DNA from: Nitrospiraceae bacterium UBA6905
GTDB taxonomy: Bacteria > Nitrospirota > Thermodesulfovibrionia > Thermodesulfovibrionales > UBA6898
Length of the DNA: 16,631 nucleotides
Assembly (NCBI GenBank): GCA_002451165.1
Contig: DKBH01000010.1
Location: forward strand, 1 to 16,631
Direction of reading: 5' to 3'
The position numbers and the translations under genes were made by a program. This document shows positions 14,138 through 16,631 of the stretch, one piece after another. Positions within the stretch are counted from its first letter, which is position 1, and the number at the start of each line of letters is the position of its first letter. Below the pieces are notes generated by a model. That model was not told where the DNA came from and did no database searches. It saw nothing but the letters and a program-made list of their open reading frames with translations.

Positions 14138-15691
14138 GTGCAGCAGCCTGGCGAAGACAATCTGAGAAAACTGGAATCCATGAAGGAGGAGGCTTTCCTC
14201 GGCGGAGGCACCAAAAGGATCGAGGCCCAGCACCGCAAGGGGAAGCTCACCGCGCGGGAGCGCATCGATCTGCTCCTTGACGAGGGTTCGTTCGAGGAAT
14301 TCGATCTGCTGATGACCGGGAGGGCCGGCCAGAGTACCGGGCTCGGCGAGTTCCCGGGAGACGGGGTGATAACCGGGCACGGGACCATTGACGGCCGCGA
14401 GGTCTTCATATTCAGCCAGGATTTCACCATCGTGGGAGGGGCGCTCGGAGAGGCCCATGCGCAGAAGATCTGCAAGGTCATGGACCATGCCGTGAGGGTC
14501 GGCGCCCCCGTCATCGGCCTGAACGATTCCGGCGGCGCGCGTATTCAGGAAGGGGTCGAGTCGCTGGCAGCGTATGGAGAGATTTTCCACCGCAATGTAC
14601 AAGCAAGCGGGGTGGTGCCGCAGATATCCTGCGTCATGGGCCCCTGCGCCGGCGGCGCGGTCTACAGTCCGGCCATTACGGATTTTACCTTCATGGTCGA
14701 GAACACCTCCTACATGTTTGTCACGGGACCGAACGTGGTCAAGACGGTCACCCACCAGGACATCACCGCAGAAGATTTGGGCGGGGCCATGGTGCACAGC
14801 AAGAAAAGCGGCGTGGCCCATTTCGCTTTTCCCAATGACATTCTCTGCCTGCGCGAGGTGAGGCGGTTGATCAATTACCTGCCTTCAAACAATCGTCAGC
14901 AGGCGCCGATCCTTGATCTGAGGGATCCGGCGGAGCGTACGGACCCGGCCCTGGATTATCTTGTGCCGGCAAACCCGAACCAGACATACGACATGAAGAT
15001 CCTTATCACCAGCATTCTGGACGGAGCGGAATTCCTGGAGATCCATCCGCATTTTGCACGGAATATCATCGTGGGCTTCGGACGTCTTGGAGGACAGACC
15101 ATCGGTCTCATCGCCAACCAGCCAGCGGTGCTTGCCGGCGTACTCGATGTCCAGTCCTCGGAAAAGGCTGCCCGGTTTGTCCGCTTCTGCGATGCCTTCA
15201 ACATACCGCTGATCTGCCTGGTGGATGTCCCGGGGTTCATGCCCGGGCCGGAGCAGGAGCACGGCGGCATCATCCGGCACGGGGCAAAACTGCTCTACGC
15301 CTTTTCAGAAGCAACGGTGCCGCGGATAACGGTCATTATCCGAAAGGCCTATGGCGGTGCGTACGATGTCATGAACTCCAAGCATATCGGCTGCGATATC
15401 AATTTTGCCTGGCCGGTGGCGGAAATAGCGGTGCTCGGCCCCAAGGGCGCGGCGCAGATCATCTACCGCAAGGAGATCGAGGAGGCGGCAGACCCCGAGG
15501 AGATGCTCGCCCGGATGACGGAGGAATACCGGCAGAGATATGCCAATCCCTTCATGGCAGCAAAAAGAGGATTCATTGACGATGTCATTAATCCGCGTGA
15601 TACGCGGCACCGGCTGATCCGAAGCCTCCAGTTTCTGGAAAACAAGCGGACACATCGGCCGCAGAGGAAACACGGGAATATCCCCTTATGA
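14138..15691 (+). CDS. pccB: propionyl-CoA carboxylase carboxyltransferase (beta) subunit
   Basis: A 517-residue crotonase-fold carboxyltransferase that moves CO2 from carboxybiotin to propionyl-CoA, giving (S)-methylmalonyl-CoA. The N-terminal half shows KLTARERIDLLLDEGSFEE, GGALGEAHAQKI and GARIQEGVESLAAYGEIF, followed by the oxyanion region MGPCAGGAVYSPA. The C-terminal half shows VDVPGFMPGPEQE, RKAYGGAYDVMNSKH and the ending KHGNIPL. Asp410 in GGAYDVM corresponds to the Asp reported to favour propionyl-CoA over acetyl-CoA in actinobacterial PccB. The start is GTG 14138 because GGGGAGG (14124-14130) is 7 nt upstream; GTG 14132 would be too close. The same fold serves decarboxylases (MmdA) and transcarboxylases, but a biotin carboxylase follows at once, so an ATP-dependent carboxylase is favoured. 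Confidence 0.92.
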   Translation: MQQPGEDNLRKLESMKEEAFLGGGTKRIEAQHRKGKLTARERIDLLLDEGSFEEFDLLMTGRAGQSTGLGEFPGDGVITGHGTIDGREVFIFSQDFTIVGGALGEAHAQKICKVMDHAVRVGAPVIGLNDSGGARIQEGVESLAAYGEIFHRNVQASGVVPQISCVMGPCAGGAVYSPAITDFTFMVENTSYMFVTGPNVVKTVTHQDITAEDLGGAMVHSKKSGVAHFAFPNDILCLREVRRLINYLPSNNRQQAPILDLRDPAERTDPALDYLVPANPNQTYDMKILITSILDGAEFLEIHPHFARNIIVGFGRLGGQTIGLIANQPAVLAGVLDVQSSEKAARFVRFCDAFNIPLICLVDVPGFMPGPEQEHGGIIRHGAKLLYAFSEATVPRITVIIRKAYGGAYDVMNSKHIGCDINFAWPVAEIAVLGPKGAAQIIYRKEIEEAADPEEMLARMTEEYRQRYANPFMAAKRGFIDDVINPRDTRHRLIRSLQFLENKRTHRPQRKHGNIPL

Positions 15692-15747
15692 ACCGAGAAA
15701 TGGGCTACCTATGAAGCGAATAGTAATATTTTCTGTGCGAGGTCATC

Positions 15748-16631
15748 ATGCTTGAAAAAATTCTTATAGCCAACCGGGGTGAGATTGCGATCCGCATCAT
15801 CCGGACCTGCAGGAAGCTGAATATAAAGACGGTTGCCGTGTATTCGGATATTGATGCACGTTCGCTCCATGTCCGGGAGGCTGACGAGGCTGTTCATATC
15901 GGGCCATCGCCTTCCACGTCCTCCTATCTGGTGCATGAGAAAATTATCGAGGCCGCGGTTGCCCGAGGGTGCCGGGCTATTCATCCGGGCTATGGATTTC
16001 TTTCGGAGAATGCAGCCTTCGCCGCAGCTGTGGTCAAGGCAGGGCTGACATATATAGGGCCATCATCAGAGGTGATCGCTGCCCTGGGAGATAAGATTTC
16101 GGCGAAGAACATAGCAATGAAAGCAGGGGTGCCGGTGGTGCTCGGTCACAATCTGCCGGTTGTTGATCTTGACGAAATCAGGGCGCTTGCTGCCGAAATC
16201 GGGTATCCCGTTCTGCTCAAACCTGCTGCCGGAGGCGGCGGCCGGGGGATGCGCATGGTTGCCACGCCTTCTGAGCTTGAATCCGCACTTCAGTCGGCAC
16301 AGGACGAGACCCGCAAGGCCTTTGGCGACAACAGGATTTTTCTCGAGCGGTTTGTGAGCAGCCCTCGCCATATAGAGATTCAGATCATCGCAGACCAGCA
16401 TGGCAATGTCATCTCGCTGGGAGAACGGGAATGTTCAATCCAGCGGCGCTACCAGAAGGTGATCGAAGAGGCTCCCTCCCTTGCGGTCGATGCGGCAATC
16501 AGAGCCCGCATGGGCGAAATGGCCTGTGCCCTGGCCCGGGAGGCAGGGTATGCCAATGCGGGGACCGTGGAATTCATCATGGACAGTAACAGAAACTTTT
16601 TCTTCATGGAGATGAACACGCGGCTCCAGGT
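15748..16631 (+). CDS. pccA: biotin carboxylase subunit of propionyl-CoA carboxylase (partial, cut by window end)
   Basis: 294 codons are visible from ATG 15748 (GAGG at 15739-15742, 5 nt upstream). The start MLEKILIANRGEIAIRIIRTC is typical. HPGYGFLSENA marks the preATP-grasp domain, AAGGGGRGMR (near residue 160) is the ATP-grasp glycine loop, RHIEIQIIAD and ERECSIQRRYQKVIEEAP are catalytic-core motifs, and FMEMNTRLQV is the metal/ATP site at the edge. The enzyme carboxylates biotin using ATP and bicarbonate and feeds the carboxyltransferase encoded 56 nt upstream. Whether the protein continues into a biotinyl (BCCP) domain like PccA, or ends near 450 residues like AccC with a separate carrier, cannot be seen here. 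Confidence 0.93.
   Translation, partial: MLEKILIANRGEIAIRIIRTCRKLNIKTVAVYSDIDARSLHVREADEAVHIGPSPSTSSYLVHEKIIEAAVARGCRAIHPGYGFLSENAAFAAAVVKAGLTYIGPSSEVIAALGDKISAKNIAMKAGVPVVLGHNLPVVDLDEIRALAAEIGYPVLLKPAAGGGGRGMRMVATPSELESALQSAQDETRKAFGDNRIFLERFVSSPRHIEIQIIADQHGNVISLGERECSIQRRYQKVIEEAPSLAVDAAIRARMGEMACALAREAGYANAGTVEFIMDSNRNFFFMEMNTRLQ

Noticed and set aside
13403..14821. Long open reading frame (472 codons) on the minus strand
   Set aside because: It is antisense to the end of the mutase gene, the whole epimerase gene and the first part of pccB, all of which encode well-recognised proteins with good ribosome binding sites. The translation shows no family features and reflects codon bias of the real genes.

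Overview
The window is about 16.6 kb from a Gram-negative, probably anaerobic bacterium. Two genes encode Sec-exported proteins, one of them a predicted outer-membrane barrel. The central genes (a ferredoxin-fused EtfA and a complete propionyl-CoA/methylmalonyl-CoA/succinyl-CoA set) are typical of Desulfobacterota, Nitrospirota and similar anaerobes. I cannot fix the phylum from the sequence alone. Gene density is high, and every gene except the first lies on the + strand.

Region 1 (1-2625) holds a minus-strand sensor histidine kinase that runs off the left edge. Its N-terminus looks like a protoglobin (globin-coupled sensor), and its H-box carries Asp where the phospho-accepting His is expected. 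It is transcribed divergently from a two-gene unit encoding an outer-membrane beta-barrel protein and a small YtkA/FixH-like secreted protein. Both exported proteins are predicted to begin with His after signal-peptide cleavage. The divergent intergenic region carries a perfect 10-bp palindrome. No ordinary CDS is seen from 2626 to about 2808.

Region 2 (2809-5316) holds an unrecognised helical protein, then etfB and etfA with a good sigma70-type promoter in front. EtfA carries an N-terminal double [4Fe-4S] ferredoxin domain, and EtfB has the sequence signature of anaerobic/bifurcating-type ETFs. No partner dehydrogenase is in the window.

Region 3 (5317-6560) is an isolated acyltransferase gene with about 200 bp of non-coding DNA on each side. 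The protein resembles the stand-alone malonyl acyltransferases of trans-AT polyketide systems (PksC/BaeC type) more than housekeeping FabD. A hairpin-forming inverted repeat lies between etfA and this gene.

Region 4 (6561 to right edge) is one long, tightly packed operon: AMP-forming propionyl-CoA synthetase, SucC, SucD, B12-binding small subunit of methylmalonyl-CoA mutase, MeaB-type GTPase, mutase large subunit, methylmalonyl-CoA epimerase, carboxyltransferase subunit of propionyl-CoA carboxylase, and a biotin carboxylase cut by the window end. Together these convert propionate to propionyl-CoA, (S)-methylmalonyl-CoA, (R)-methylmalonyl-CoA, succinyl-CoA and succinate (with ATP recovery), or run part of the path in reverse. 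The only component of the pathway not seen is the biotin carboxyl carrier domain, which may lie beyond the right edge.

I found no tRNA, rRNA, CRISPR, insertion sequence or phage gene. The operon itself is known biochemistry. The least ordinary points are the kinase lacking its phospho-acceptor His on a globin sensor, the exported protein pair next to it, and the orphan trans-AT-like acyltransferase.
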